Of a stretch of 64,000 nt of DNA, positions 21,353-34,145 are shown one piece after another. The notes below the pieces were generated by a model, which was not told the origin of the DNA, made no database searches, and saw only the letters and a list, made by a program, of their open reading frames with translations. Source of the stretch: Viscum album. Its lineage: Eukaryota; Streptophyta; Magnoliopsida; Santalales; Viscaceae. The DNA lies in contig OY728125.1 in the NCBI GenBank assembly GCA_963277665.1, positions 1,712,394,889-1,712,458,888 on the forward strand, read 5' to 3'. A program made the position numbers and the translations under genes. The stretch's first letter is position 1, and the number at the start of each line of letters is the position of its first letter.

Positions 21353-24300
21353 ATTCAACTCAATAAAAACATACATCATAGCATAAATGGGTTTGATTGT
21401 AATACAGGGTGCATTGGCCCTAGAATTCAATTGTAAAAAGATCTAAATACATCTAGGGATATCATACAAGTTAGAGGAATCTAAGAATGACTAGGACCAA
21501 TGTGGTGTATCCATGTATCCACGTGTCCAAATACTTTTTTCTAGATCCATGGAGTGTAACAAAGGTATCCTAATATCTGAAACATAGTAATGGGATCCAA
21601 CGACATCGTTTTGTGAATCCACTCGTAGACAATGACCTTGATCAAATTTTTTTATATAACTTGGTATTAAGTTCCTCTGATTGGAATGGTGTCCTCTATG
21701 TTCTAATGTCATTCCCTTCATTATCCAAGGCTAGATCATGCTTGAAAACTCCAATAATGTTGAAAAGGTCCATATAAATTTTGCACCATATTTTTAATTC
21801 ATTATTTAATTAAGGGTATGTAATGATCATACCTTTTAATAAGTCAATAATTCCATTCCATACCATTAACAATTGTTGAAATTATAATAGTAAATGAATC
21901 CATTTATTATATTAATTACATATTAATTTATTCGGTTCATCCCTTTACAATTCTTAAACATGATATGAGGTCTATGGACATGCAACGATATTCAATTAAC
22001 TGATAAAAAACTTGTAAAAGTGATATGTATAAATAAACCTTCCATTTAACATTAAAAAGTTTAATTAATTAATTTTAATAATTACCATATAACATTCATG
22101 TGGTACTATGTTGTAATATCCATTAATAGATCATTCATTTAATTAAACACTCACCTTTATGATGGTCAAACCAATGAACACCTAAAAAATGGTGAAAATT
22201 GCAATAAAAATTTATAAGATTAATAAAAAATCAACATAACTATTTTTTTATCTAATTTAGGTCATAAAATCCATTAATAAATGAATAATATAGAATGGGA
22301 TGTAGAATATGAGTATGATGACTATAAGCATGACATGTGAATTAAATAGTCAACACTCGATGAAATCGGTATACAAAAATGTTTGGTGTTTGTAAAATGT
22401 TGTGAATTAAGGTATGAGTTATAAAACACCTACCTTAATCAATTAAAACATCCCTCATCTAGTATGATGGTCGATATTTGGCTAGATTAGAAAAATTATG
22501 AAGAAAGGATCAATGCCTAAAAAACTGGGTATATGATGCTGCATCAAAATAGCCATGTTAAAGAGGAGAAATGAAGGATTGAGCTAATGGGATTAATCAC
22601 TTACTGGCTCTCTTCCAATATGACTGATGGATTTGTAATCATAGATAACATAGATGAACAATGGAAAACCTATCTTAGGGATTCCTAGGGGACTCTTGTG
22701 TGAGTGAGATAGAATGGTTAATGTTCTGTTTGGAAATAATTATGAGACCCTACTCATTATAAAATACACAAAATGGATATTTAAAATTCATATAAATGGT
22801 TCACACGTCATGTAAAGCTCAAGGTATTTCCCTAAGAAAAATCATTTACACGATGGTAAAGGTTCTTCCCACACCATTACAAATTGAGTAATTGAAACAC
22901 ATCATAGATCACAATTACATGAGGTGTATTTGGCTTGTATTGAACATACAACCATTTTTCCCATTCCATTCCAAAAAACTAACCAACTATCCCGCATCCC
23001 AACATTTGGGTCTAAGAAAAAAAGAGTACTTTTATATGTGATTTAATCCAAAAACATTATACTGAATAGGTAAAACTGGGTTCTTACATGTTTCATGTGA
23101 GGAATACATTTTAATTTTGAAATTTTATATTTTGTGATAAAACTTTATACTTAATAGAAGTGCCATACTTTTATTATATGAGTTTCTAATTTAATAGTTT
23201 GACAAAAATATTTTAAAATCAAACCAAAAATGTTCTTTATGACTTCATGAATGTGATTTCTTTTTTAAATACACTTAAATATTTAATGTATAATGTTTTT
23301 TTAAAATTATTTGGATTTACATTTCCATTGAAAAATATTATATTTGATATATAAGTGTTATGATTAATTACACTTCACACATGAATCCATAATCACTTGA
23401 TCCATCTGACGTAATATTTTTAATTGATAATGGTGTTATCTATCCAACCCGGTGGCCCAAAATCCTCACATAGATTCCATTCACCCCCAGTGAATGATGA
23501 GGAAGATACCTTTTGAAGGTAAGAGATAATTGAAAACACATGATAAGAGATATAAGATCTATATCTATATGAATCATCTTAAACATAATACTCAAAATAT
23601 ATCAATTTTTATCATTGTTTTTATATCTATTTAGAACATACTATTATATCTAATAACCAATAGAAAAAAGAATTTTTCTTACCTGAGTTTCACTTGGCCA
23701 CCACTAATAATAATGAAACGATGGTTGTAAGAAAACATCAATATATTTTAACTAATGTTTTGTACCAATATAACTCCCATGGAAAATACATATATTATGA
23801 TCCCCTTACACCTAATAAAAATGTGAATTTCAGTATTAATATTTTTATATTAATAAAGATACATTTAACTGATGATTATATGCCTTTTTTGAACTTCATT
23901 GTCTATGGAAATAGCTATTTAACAAATATAAAAAACTTGGAATCTAAATTTAATAAAAAACCGTTACATAATGAATTGTTTTTCAAGATATGAGAATTAT
24001 ATTTTTATTAAAAAAATGACAAACAATTCTATAGAACTATTGTTACTCGATCCCGGAGGATTAATAATTTTCATGTATTATTTATCAAAAATATGAATAT
24101 CAGGGTAGATACATTAGTACTCAATATTTAGATCAACATCGATGAAATACATGTGTTAGATAATGAATCGGAATGAGATGTTAGGAGATGGACATGCTAG
24201 GAATAACTAATAAACCTGGGACCAATGTTCAATCAAGAAAGGAATATCACTATGAAATAATTGAATGGGAAAAAATAAAGGAAATTAATTTAATATGAGT

Positions 24301-24500
24301 GACTAATGATGTTTCTTGGATTGGAGGATGAGTGCGATAATTATACAATCAATATTCGATTTTCCCTTAAGTTACTATTTAACCAAAACATCTGATGAAA
24401 GCTTATTTTGCATTCCATATATGGTAGCTTCATGATATCACTTGTTATTCTCACTATCCACAATGATTTCTACAAGCCTCTCTTTCCCTTACTAGTGAAA
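21353..24500. other. Unassigned A+T-rich DNA
   Basis: I see no recognisable gene, LTR pair or domain. Short open frames (for example 21491-21721 on minus, 23694-23993 on plus) have no motif I can name. A 'ggtgtatttggcttg ... ttcccattccattcc' passage (22920-22975) resembles ends of some plant miniature DNA transposons, but no matching inverted end was found. The continuation of the interrupted element B LTR, expected here, was not seen. Confidence 0.4.
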
Positions 24501-26512
24501 AATACCTTCATAGTGATAACACAAATAAAAAAATTCATCACACCTTTAAAATATCAAATAATATTCACATAAAACATTGATAATTGAAAACACATGCATA
24601 TAGATCCATGAATGAAAAAATTAAAAGTTGTAATAGAGCCCCCATATGATTGAAATATAATCTTTTTCTTCATAATAATCATAGAAATATTGTTGTAATA
24701 TAATCCAAATGGTTCACATTGCCATTGAGTTAGGGTCACCCCGATACTCTTTAGGTAATTTACCTCATGATATGAAAATTCACCACTCAATTATATTAAA
24801 ATTAGAAGGTCTATATTCATTATAAATATACACATTAATTTTACATAAATTTATAATTTTGACACTCTATTTTATGTATTCATCCAAATCATGTTCAAAG
24901 TATTATATGGAGATAAAACTACCACTTAAAAACTAATATATCATCCATAAATATTAAGTGTGAAATTCATGTTAAAATATAAATTTTATTAGAGAGTTAT
25001 GTCTCTATATTTGAAATTACATTATTAATTTAACTACTAAGAATATCTTATTACAAAATAAAGTGAATGGGGTAGAGATATTCTATTTTATGATCACCCC
25101 TCTTAGATTTTGAGAAGCCAAATATTAAGCCAATAAGTGAGTTCAAGATCCATGATGTTGTAAATTATTGATATTATAGATCACACCTATAATACAATAA
25201 TCTACATTTCTACATGATATTTAGTGTACAACTATATTAAAACCTATATTTGTCCACAACAATATATATATTTATCAAAAATCATGTCTTTAAAATTTTT
25301 ATTTTATAGTCTCTAATAATCCAATATTCTATACTCTTGGATCATTATAATGACTATCCCTAAAAATGATGATTGAAACTCGATATAATAATAAGCTGAA
25401 GGTGGGAGATTTTTTTTCATATAGGTATTTAATATATTATAGATTATATTTAATAATATGATATTTTTATAAAGATTTAAAATAAATGGGTTTCTATACT
25501 TAGGAATTAGAACTGGAGTAGTGGAACCTGTGACTCTTATAAGTGACCCTCCTATTAATAAATCATACACCACTGTAAAGAATGAATTTATAATAATTTA
25601 CCATTTTGAATCATATAAGGAACCTAAAAATCATTATTTTCGGGGACCCTTCCTGGATATTTAGATGTGAATAATTTCTTAAATTCAGCCTCTTCATAAA
25701 TTCTACTAAGACCTCCATTTTTATGATATATAATGTGTCTAATATTATTTTTAAGGAAGTAAGTCCATGGTTCCTCCCATGGATATCCCTATAATAACTC
25801 ATATATCAATCCTTCATGTGTAGATTCAAAGTGATTTATAGAAATATCATTAGATATTTACTCATCAATGGGATAGATATGATATTCATGGAGATTGTTC
25901 AAATTAGCCATAAAATTATTTTCCTTAATATAATCAGGAAAAAACATAGTTATCTGGTATTCATACTTTATCTATGATGATTGGGATTTTTCCATATGAA
26001 TAATCCCTACCTCAAAATTTTTTTCCTCAATAAATCCTTATTTCATTATCATGGTAAAAAATCGTCATCATCTCAAATGTCCTATAAACTATAATACAGA
26101 TTGCTAATTTCCATTTTATGCTTCTATATGATACAATAATAACTAAAAAAAAAGACTATAAAAAATAAGAGCTTTCTTGAGTATATTATGGTTGTTTTGA
26201 AATGGTACCCATGAATTCCCTTATATGGGATATAACCATAAACCCCATACCATGATTATGATGTCGTTATATTTAAACTATAGATTAGAAAATTAGATTT
26301 ATCATCTATAATCACTACTTTTTCAATAACAATTAAAATCATAGAGAAATAGACCTTTTTTAAGGATGACATACAACTAAGAAAATTCAATTATCCGCTA
26401 ATTATTATAAAAAATAATCCAAGATACTCTATAGAGTCAATTGCCTATTGTTAATGACTTCTGATGTCTGAACCAATATACATGTGATCTATGATACAAT
26501 ATTTGTCTGTAT
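24501..26512 (-). other. Unassigned; weak hint of a copia-like polyprotein on the minus strand
   Basis: On the minus strand, frames around 25650-25300 give FILYSGV*FINR and then TTPVLIPKYRNPFILNLYKNI. This faintly resembles the copia integrase-entry pattern 'WILDSGAS.HMT ... L.NVL.VP....NLLS'. No Cys/His zinc-binding residues or DDE residues could be placed. The resemblance may be chance in such A+T-rich DNA. Confidence 0.2.
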
Positions 26513-29500
26513 TGTAATGTCATGGCCCTTGTTACCTAGAGTCAATCCATTATTACATATCATTTGCATGATCACAAGAGATCAAGTCCTGGAAGACCGA
26601 TTAGTTTAGTAGCCTTGGAAGTACTAGATACATACATAAGTTATACGTTACATCATGAAATAATGAAAAAAATCATTCTGTCCCCATTGAACACACTCAT
26701 ATCCCTTAGCCTATTCGTGCAGGTTAATCATGATATACTTATTCACATCCTGGAAAAAATAAAACATATAAAGAGATGATCTCAGATACTCAGTAAGGAT
26801 AACAATATAGAGAAAACAATCATAAATAAGAATAAACATTGAAGGTAATTTACAAGACTAAAACGCAATCCGTTTAATTATAAATTTCACCATAATATAG
26901 TATAAATAATTTAAATAATTCCAATTACTAATTAATATTGAAATTATACTAGTCGAATAATCTCATGTAATATCAATAGATAATTTCATAATGATAGAAT
27001 GCATAATGTCAGACATCATAACCACATTGTAATGGCCTTGTTCCAAGACTAGAAATAATTTTTTTTCAAGGCCTTGTGCCATGACACTGGTTTGTCTCAA
27101 GATATATACCAACACATCAAGGATATATAGCTGACTCCACCCATCACATACTATGTCCGCTGCATTCTTCATATGAAAAGGTTAAAACATAATATAAACA
27201 GTCGTATTAAAGATGTCATAAAAAATATAAAAATATTAACCGAAAACCTTGACTGGTATAAAAATATCACATCCCCAGTAAAACATAACTCATTCAATAC
27301 AATATATAAGATTTTATTATAATAAATTAACCTCAACTAGGAATAATGATGGATATTGACATATTTGAAAATAATCATCAAACCTATTTGAGTAAAATAT
27401 CTCCCTTTTTGAAAAGATTAAAAAGTCTCACTATTTATCGACAAGCCATTAAAAATAGATTTTTGAATCAAAGTTTCCCATAAAAATTTGAATGTTCTAT
27501 AAAAAATTATTTTTAAACCATTAATTTCATAATAAATAAATCTATAAAACCATTTTTAAAACATGGACATTAATGGGAATGATTTAGAAGAATACATCTT
27601 TAAAACATTTAAAATGATATTTTAGATAGAGTTCTTAACCAAATGAGATATGCATGAATAAAAATAATTGAGGTAATAAAAATGTTATAATATCATGAGA
27701 ATAATGGTTTTCATGATATAATACATCAAAGTACAGCATGTACTCCATATAAAAGTGAATTGGAACATGAAAACAAAGATGTTTCAATGGAATGTAAATT
27801 GAGATGAAATCTCTTATAAAGACCACATCTATAGGTTAAAGATAAATCAATGACATAATTTTTTGTGAAAAAAATAAATACACTCAATATTATTTGATTT
27901 TCAGTGTAATTCATTCAAAGGACATTCACAAATATTCTTGAATGAACGACACCAATGACTTGGATGTTTAACTCAATGAATAGAAATTGAGTTAAAATTA
28001 CTTTTATCAAGTTCATATCAAGGACTTGAGAATTTATTAATGCGATGATTATGTGAATCAAAAGTATATACACACAAAGGGGACTGGAAATTACTACATA
28101 AGTAAATAAATAGTGATTTCACACATAATCTTGGATAAAAATAATCAATTTTGTTTTCTTAAAACCCAGTGAGTGTAAAATGAAATGTTAAATTCCCTTA
28201 CCGATTTGGTATCTTACGAAACACACACCCCATGAAAGAAGGTTCATAAAATTATGATATAAATTCCGATAAATTTATGTATATAATAAAAATAATACAA
28301 TCATGGCCAATACTAACACAACACAAAATCTAAAAGAGGCAAATTTAGCATGAATCTCATGAGAATAAAAGTGATATGGAAACCCCTTACCACATTGTAA
28401 TCAGTTGATTCGCATGACCAAAAGATAATAACCACCAAATAAATCACATAATACCATGAATATAATGATATTCAAGATAATATATATCAAATTTAAGTAC
28501 ATAATACACTAGATGCAATAAATAAGTGGCGAAAAATGAAAATCTCATTTAATTAAAAGTAAGATATGAAACCCCTTACCTTGTACTTCTCTGTAGTATA
28601 TGGTAGGTTAACCTTATATATAATGGTGAAATAATTGTTTTTAAATTATAAAATAACAAAATAAATAAATATTATATCATATATGATCTTATAATATTTC
28701 TTTGTTAATGATATTTTAGTAGTATCATTGTTTTTTATGTTAACTGTTTCATTTTCCATTATATGTTTTGTTATGTAAGTCATGTTTGTTGTGTAAAGGA
28801 TGTATTTGATTCACATCCATAATGATATTATTTTCATAAAAATTATTTTTAAACCATCAATTGAAAATTATTCTTGAATGGTTATGATGGGGAATGAATG
28901 TTATCGTGTTTGGGGAGACGGTAATCTGTGTCTACGCATGAGAGACAATATCATTAAATCGATGGTAAAATACTATGTAATTGGATGATATATCATATAT
29001 AAAAAATCATTAACATGTTATATTTTTTATTTACATAAAATTTACTCATTATTATACCCATTCAAATAATGAAGTGCTGAAGAAATAACTACACCACGAC
29101 GTGGAGGCGGTAAGCCGTACGTACGCAAGTATGGTGACTTTGTCATTAATAGGATGGATAGAATGTTGAATATGGGTGTACCATATTTATAATAACATAA
29201 TAGTATGTAAAAGGTACTGTATTTGTAATTTTTGTATGGAAAAAATAAAGAAAGAGGATGTGGAAGAAGAAAATAAATTTAAAAGAGGTGTTGAAATTAT
29301 TACCTCTTCTTCGGGTGCTTCCTTTTGATTTGATCAAAATGGCTCCTTTGGTTGGTTTTATGATAAATGTAGGGCCTCTAGATTTATGTGAGAGTATATG
29401 GGAGGATATTTGAACAGGGTTTGGCCAAGCCAAATGGCTTTTGAGATGTGAAATTAAGACAAGGGGAAGTACCCTATTGTAAGAGAGGTGAGGGTCACTT

Positions 29501-31553
29501 TGGGAATGGTTTGAAATATTATTTTATTATCTAATTATTTTCCATTTATAATGGCTCATAATGGTTTTATTTCTAGGATAAGGTGGTTATGGGTCTAAAT
29601 ACCTTTAACCAATAGGTTTTAGACAAGTTCATGTCACCACATTAACCTCATCTTTTATATTTAACTCTTAGTCATGTAGTTTATCTTTTACCATGTCTTC
29701 TTGTATTCTTACACTATATGGTTAATAAACATACTATTAACTACCCATTGAACCAAATGTTGTGTATTATTTATATATGTATAATTATATAAATCTTTTT
29801 ATTGATCCTTATATTTTTAGGAATGTTATATCATTTAATAATATAATTATTATTTTAAAAAGTCATTTATGTAATTTTTGATACTATTTAGTATTTGAGG
29901 TTTGTGGAAGTCATAACATTATGATTATTTTGAAAAAAAAACATTGAATTCACCCTATTATGTTTTATTAACCTAGAAAATCCGTCCAATGCATCAAAAG
30001 TATCAATATAAATTTTTTAATATTTATATTATCAATTATTTTAATCATTCATTAATTATGTAATTACTACATCATCATTGTGTCATAAATAAATTTATTT
30101 ATTTAATGTCTAAATTTTTTAAATAAAATACCATGAATTAGTAAATATTATTAGATTTCTAATTAATATTTATATTTGATTTTATCATATGGATAACCCT
30201 ATATTAAAAATGTTTTAGTTATGAATATTTTAATTTAACACTTTTAACACTTCTTTAAATAAAATAATAATAAATGTCTTAATAAAATCCATGTTGACCA
30301 AATAGGGTCATATTTTATTCTTATGGTTTCTTTCGGTCGAAATTTTTTTTCCAATAGAATTAGGACATGTGTTAGGGTAATTATAATATTAATTTTAACA
30401 TTAATTATCCTATTTACTTTTAACAGTTGTAAATAAAAGTAAAAAGGCTACTATTCACCAAAAAATATTTTCACATTATTAAACCAAATTTTACATACTA
30501 ATGACAACCATGTCTCTTGTATTTCTGAAATTCAATTCAGAGAAGTGATATAATTATGGTTTATGCAAATTTGCTAACGTGCCAAGAAGGTGGTTAAAAA
30601 GGTTAAAAATTTAAATAAAATTTTATACATCTATTTTTATTATTAAATAACTCAAATTAATTTAATTTAACTAATATAGGTATTTTGTATCTATTTTTAC
30701 ATAAAATTAAATGATATAAAATAAATCATTTTTAAAAAAAGTCATCTTTTAAACAAAAACACCGTGTTTTTCACTATTCATGAACGATTAAAAGTTTTCA
30801 GAAAAATAACCAAAATTCACCCTAGGTTAATATTTATATTCAAAATCCAAAAATGATGTCTATTTTACTATATTCAAGACAAAAAGTTGAATTAAGTAAT
30901 TGAAAATTAATTCTCGTTGTCAAAACCTGAAAGCTGGTTTTTGGGGAGTAAAAACTATCAAAGGATTGATATGTCTTTAAGTCCGATATAAAAATTTATT
31001 TACTTCCAATGAAAAAAAATGGATTAAATGATAAAAATATAATCTAATTATTCAGAAAAAAACCATTGAAATGTACAATTTAACACTATAAATTATTTGG
31101 ATTAAAAATGTTGTTTTCAATTAATATTTAGTATCTTTCACTATTCATTAAAATATGTAAGATATTAAAAAAACACAAAAAACTAATCCAAAATAAATTT
31201 TTATGTCCGGATTCTAATAAAGAATTTAATTTCATTAAATTGAATATATAAAAGTGTCAGATATTTGATTAGTAAGGATTCTCCATTAATAGGTGGAAAA
31301 ACTGCATTTTTTAACATTACTACTTTTATCTAAAATATTATATTTGTCCTTATATTATGTCTATGAAACCCAAAATATGAATGTTAATATTATATGGGAT
31401 ATATATAAAATTAAAAAAGTTTTTATTACTATTCATAATTCATTTTTTAATGTCTAGTTTGATAGGTCATGGTGCACTTAAACTCGGTGTTGCGTACATC
31501 ACATACTATTGTGTTATTCAAAGTACATCGTACTATAGAAGCATGGGTTGGCA
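26513..31553 (-). repeat. 3' LTR of element 3 (left copy)
   Basis: It aligns with 34146-39074 along its length. Shared landmarks include 'gattagtttagtagccttggaagtactagat' split by small changes, 'caggttaatcatgatatact', 'cttcttcgggtgcttcc', 'gacaagttcatgtcaccac/t', and 'cacttaaactcggtgttg' near the end. On the minus strand it starts TGCCAACCC and ends near CATTACA. At about 5.0 kb it is unusually long. Open frames at 26963, 27635, 29146 and 31381 fall inside it and are not supported as genes. Confidence 0.85.
28914..29148. repeat. Duplicated CG-bearing motif inside the left LTR of element 3
   Basis: Two copies of a ~43-bp motif, ggagacggtaat(c)cgtacgtacgca-like followed by 'gacaatatcatt' or 'gactttgtcatt', start at 28914 and 29103, about 190 bp apart. 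The right LTR holds the same pair at 36539 and 36727. Its core is the self-complementary CGTACGTACG, notable in a CG-poor region. It may be a protein-binding or transcription-start element. Confidence 0.6.
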
Positions 31554-31563
31554 CATTCTTCCC
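31554..31563 (-). other. Polypurine tract of element 3
   Basis: Minus-strand AAGGGAAGAA is all purine and touches the TGCCAACCC start of the left LTR. It is of the same form as the PPT of element 1 and marks the left LTR as the 3' LTR. Confidence 0.75.
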
Positions 31564-33173
31564 TTATTTAATAAATTGTGTCATCAAAATTTGAAAATTT
31601 TCTTAAGAAATAAAAGGTAAAAAATAAGAAATACCATTGGGGAAAACCCCCATCAAAAATATTTTATTAAATTGTGGTCTTAATAAGAGGGAAAGAGAAA
31701 TGAATAAGTCACCACCAAATTTGGAATTGAATAGGAGAACATTGGTGGAAATTATAATAGGGCAAAGAACATAAATATTTATAATGAGTGATAGTGGTCA
31801 TCAATCACAAACATGTGAATAGAAAAATGACGGCCTTAAAGCCATAAATCTATGATTAATAACATAATGTATTAGGATTACACATTTTTTGGTTTATGAT
31901 TTTTTCCTTAAGGTTTAAAAATTAATTTCATCATAGAATAAAAAAACGAAAAAAATACTTGATATGTAGTGTTCCATCCTCTTAATAATTTCTACCACAA
32001 ACTCACCTTTCAGTCCAAACGATGAGTTTTCAAGATGACTTGGTCACACCTGAAGCACTAGAATAATCTTATAGAGAATCCCATAATCCACAAAGGATGA
32101 AACATATATTCCCCTTGTATTTAAATATTAACCACAACCGAAATGTTAAGTGTAGGATTAGATGATCCCCAAAAAGGATAATCCTTTCGAGAAAGAAATA
32201 CGAATATTAATTTCTATAATTAAAAAAACAATACCCAAAGATTAATAAATACAATTTATAAATAGTTGGGCTAAAATTATTTCAATATAGTCCAAACTAT
32301 GATTGAAACCCAAAACATAAATGTATTGGATTACATAGTCTTCCACGTTAAATTGTATCTCCAAATAACATCGACTAATATTAAATTCACGTAATTAAAT
32401 CTAATTATCCTAATCACATATTTTCTATGATAGGTATATCATTTCCTTATATAACACACTTTGTTATAAATCACAATAAAAACATAGATAAAAATCCACC
32501 ATTACTCATCAAATGAAATCCCCTAGTATTATAGTTTTTTTAGGCATATAGTGTTCCCAACAGAGTAAACATCTTCCAAAAATAAAATTTGTCACATAAT
32601 CACCAAATCATTTTCCCACAATAATGATATCCATTTGATAAAACATAATATCATAAATCAACTTATTATTGATCAATGAAATAATTTAATTAAAAAGAAT
32701 TACACAAACTAACCAGGGACTTCACGTAGTTTAGTGGTAGCCAATAAATCCCAATCACACATTGGTTGTGGGTTCGATTCCCTCAACTTTGTCCGATGTG
32801 ATGGGATGTCACATGGCCTGTGTGTTTTCCTTTTTCAAAAACAATATTATATAACATTCCCTAAAGGAGATAAATTCTTTGAAATATCCATATCATAATT
32901 TAACCACAAATGTTATCTCATACCTCACATTTCTGTCCCAAAAATTATTAACCCTTAAATTCCTCAAATTCAAGGATTATAAAACCAAAATTGATATTTA
33001 TAACTATATCCAAAAAAGAAAAGATAATTCTTCCTCAAATAGAATTTTCACATAACAAACAGTAGGGTTACACATACTAGAGAAATGTCTTCCAAATTAA
33101 TCCCATCAACAAAGATTATTAATACTTGTAAACATTTCTCCATCAATAAATTTACACATAGGAACTTCCATGG
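31564..33173 (-). mobile_element. Internal, non-coding part of element 3
   Basis: Between the gag zinc finger and the polypurine tract, where about 3.5-4 kb of pol would be expected, only about 1.6 kb is present and no pol motif was found. Minus-strand 'ITQVNALFYRITS' at 33174-33212 looks like the RVYAL-type end of gag. After it the protease motif is missing. A SINE-like insertion lies within this stretch. Confidence 0.5.
32716..32835 (+). mobile_element. tRNA-derived SINE-like sequence
   Basis: The sequence begins gggacttcacg and carries a Pol III A-box-like TAGTTTAGTGG at 32727-32737. A near-perfect B box, GGTTCGATTCC, follows at 32771-32781. This spacing and order are those of a tRNA gene or plant SINE head. 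It does not fold into a full tRNA that I can pair, because no acceptor-stem partner of gggactt is seen. It is followed by an unrelated ~45-bp body and a T-rich then A-rich tail. Target duplications were not recognised. Confidence 0.65.
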
Positions 33174-33420
33174 CTAAGAGGTTATCCTATAGAATAGGGC
33201 ATTGACTTGTGTAATTCCCAGGTCCCCTAAATTTCCAGAAAATGAATTTATATGGATTATTAGTTTCGTTTTTAATTTTTTTCCATTGTACCCTTCAATT
33301 TTTCCTCTACAATTCTTTACTTTATGTCCTTCTTGACCACACATAAACCATTTCATTGTTCCATTGAGATACGTTCCAGGGTGTCTCCTTCCACATTTAC
33401 TACAAGATGTAAAATGATAT
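33174..33420 (-). pseudogene. gag: gag nucleocapsid zinc-finger remnant (element 3)
   Basis: The minus-strand frame from about 33420 reads CSKCGRRHPGTYLNGTMKW, then FMCGQEGHKVKNCRGK. This matches the plant Ty3/gypsy Gag pattern 'C..CGR.HPG.C..G...CF.CGQ.GH....CP', which binds element RNA. The Cys after HPG is Tyr and the first Cys of the second knuckle is lost (W in its place); the rest of the CCHC array is kept. The open part is 60 codons from the internal Met at 33356. Confidence 0.85.
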
Positions 33421-34131
33421 TTCTATTCTCTATGGTCTCTACTGTTGTAGATCTTATCATTCACCACCTTTATCTTCTTTATTGAGTCTGGGAGTTTGTT
33501 AATATATATGCTATTGATCATATTTTTGGAAAACTGATTCTGCCTGAAGACGATATCATTTTCACCAATAACAATTCAATTTAGTTTCTCTTTTCCACAA
33601 CCTTTCTCACCTTATACATCTTGTTGAATGTCACTATGGCTTCCTTAGAATCCAGCCATTGACTAAAACAATAAATCATTGTGTGAGTAACAATAGTCAT
33701 AAATCATTTATATAATATCATGACACCATATTTTCAATAAAAACACCTTATGATTAACCTTGGTTATTTATTCTCATCTAATATTAAAATCATTCAAATC
33801 TATTTGTAATGAAAATGTAAATTATCTTAATAAAATCCCCCTTCAGTGTCATAACCAAGAGTGAAGCAAGTCCCATTGTCATGCACCCGTTCCCATTCGA
33901 TTCCAGCTCAAAGCGGTTCTTTTGGGTTTTACACCAAGATACATATGTGCCAGATCCGCCACTACCTACTCGTATCTAGACTGTGATGTATATCTCAGAA
34001 AACCCACATAATATTTATATTATGAAAAAATATTTCTTTTTCTTCTATACTAATCACCATAGTCTATCATAGGGTAGTGTTCTCTAATTAGAGTTTTTCA
34101 AAATATAGTTTTCATAGTTTGTACTAAACAT
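33421..34131 (-). mobile_element. gag capsid/leader remainder of element 3
   Basis: Only about 0.7 kb lies between the PBS and the zinc finger, less than a full capsid domain plus leader would need. A minus-strand frame WLDSKEAIVTFNKMY (about 33610-33660) may be the 'W..F...F...Y' end of the capsid, but this is weak. A richer segment at 33850-33990 could be the gag start. Confidence 0.4.
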
Positions 34132-34143
34132 AATCTGAAACCA
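34132..34143 (-). other. PBS of element 3, initiator tRNA-Met type
   Basis: Minus-strand TGGTTTCAGATT matches 9 of 12 bases of TGGTATCAGAGC and is two bases from the LTR edge at 34146. It fixes the right LTR as the 5' LTR. Confidence 0.65.
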
Positions 34144-34145
34144 AC

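Noticed and set aside
11038..21357. Target-site duplication for element 1
   Set aside because: The pentamer before 11043 (ttata) does not match the bases after 21352 (attca); the 3' boundary is uncertain, so no duplication is claimed.
22920..22975. Miniature inverted-repeat transposon end
   Set aside because: The 'tttggcttg...cccattccattcc' wording resembles such ends, but no inverted partner or target duplication was found.
29146..29433. 95-codon minus-strand open frame as a host gene
   Set aside because: It sits inside the 5-kb LTR. The equivalent frame in the other LTR is broken, and the product is low-complexity at its C-terminal half.
32716..32790. A functional tRNA gene
   Set aside because: A and B boxes are present but I cannot pair a proper acceptor stem or anticodon stem. 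A SINE head fits better.
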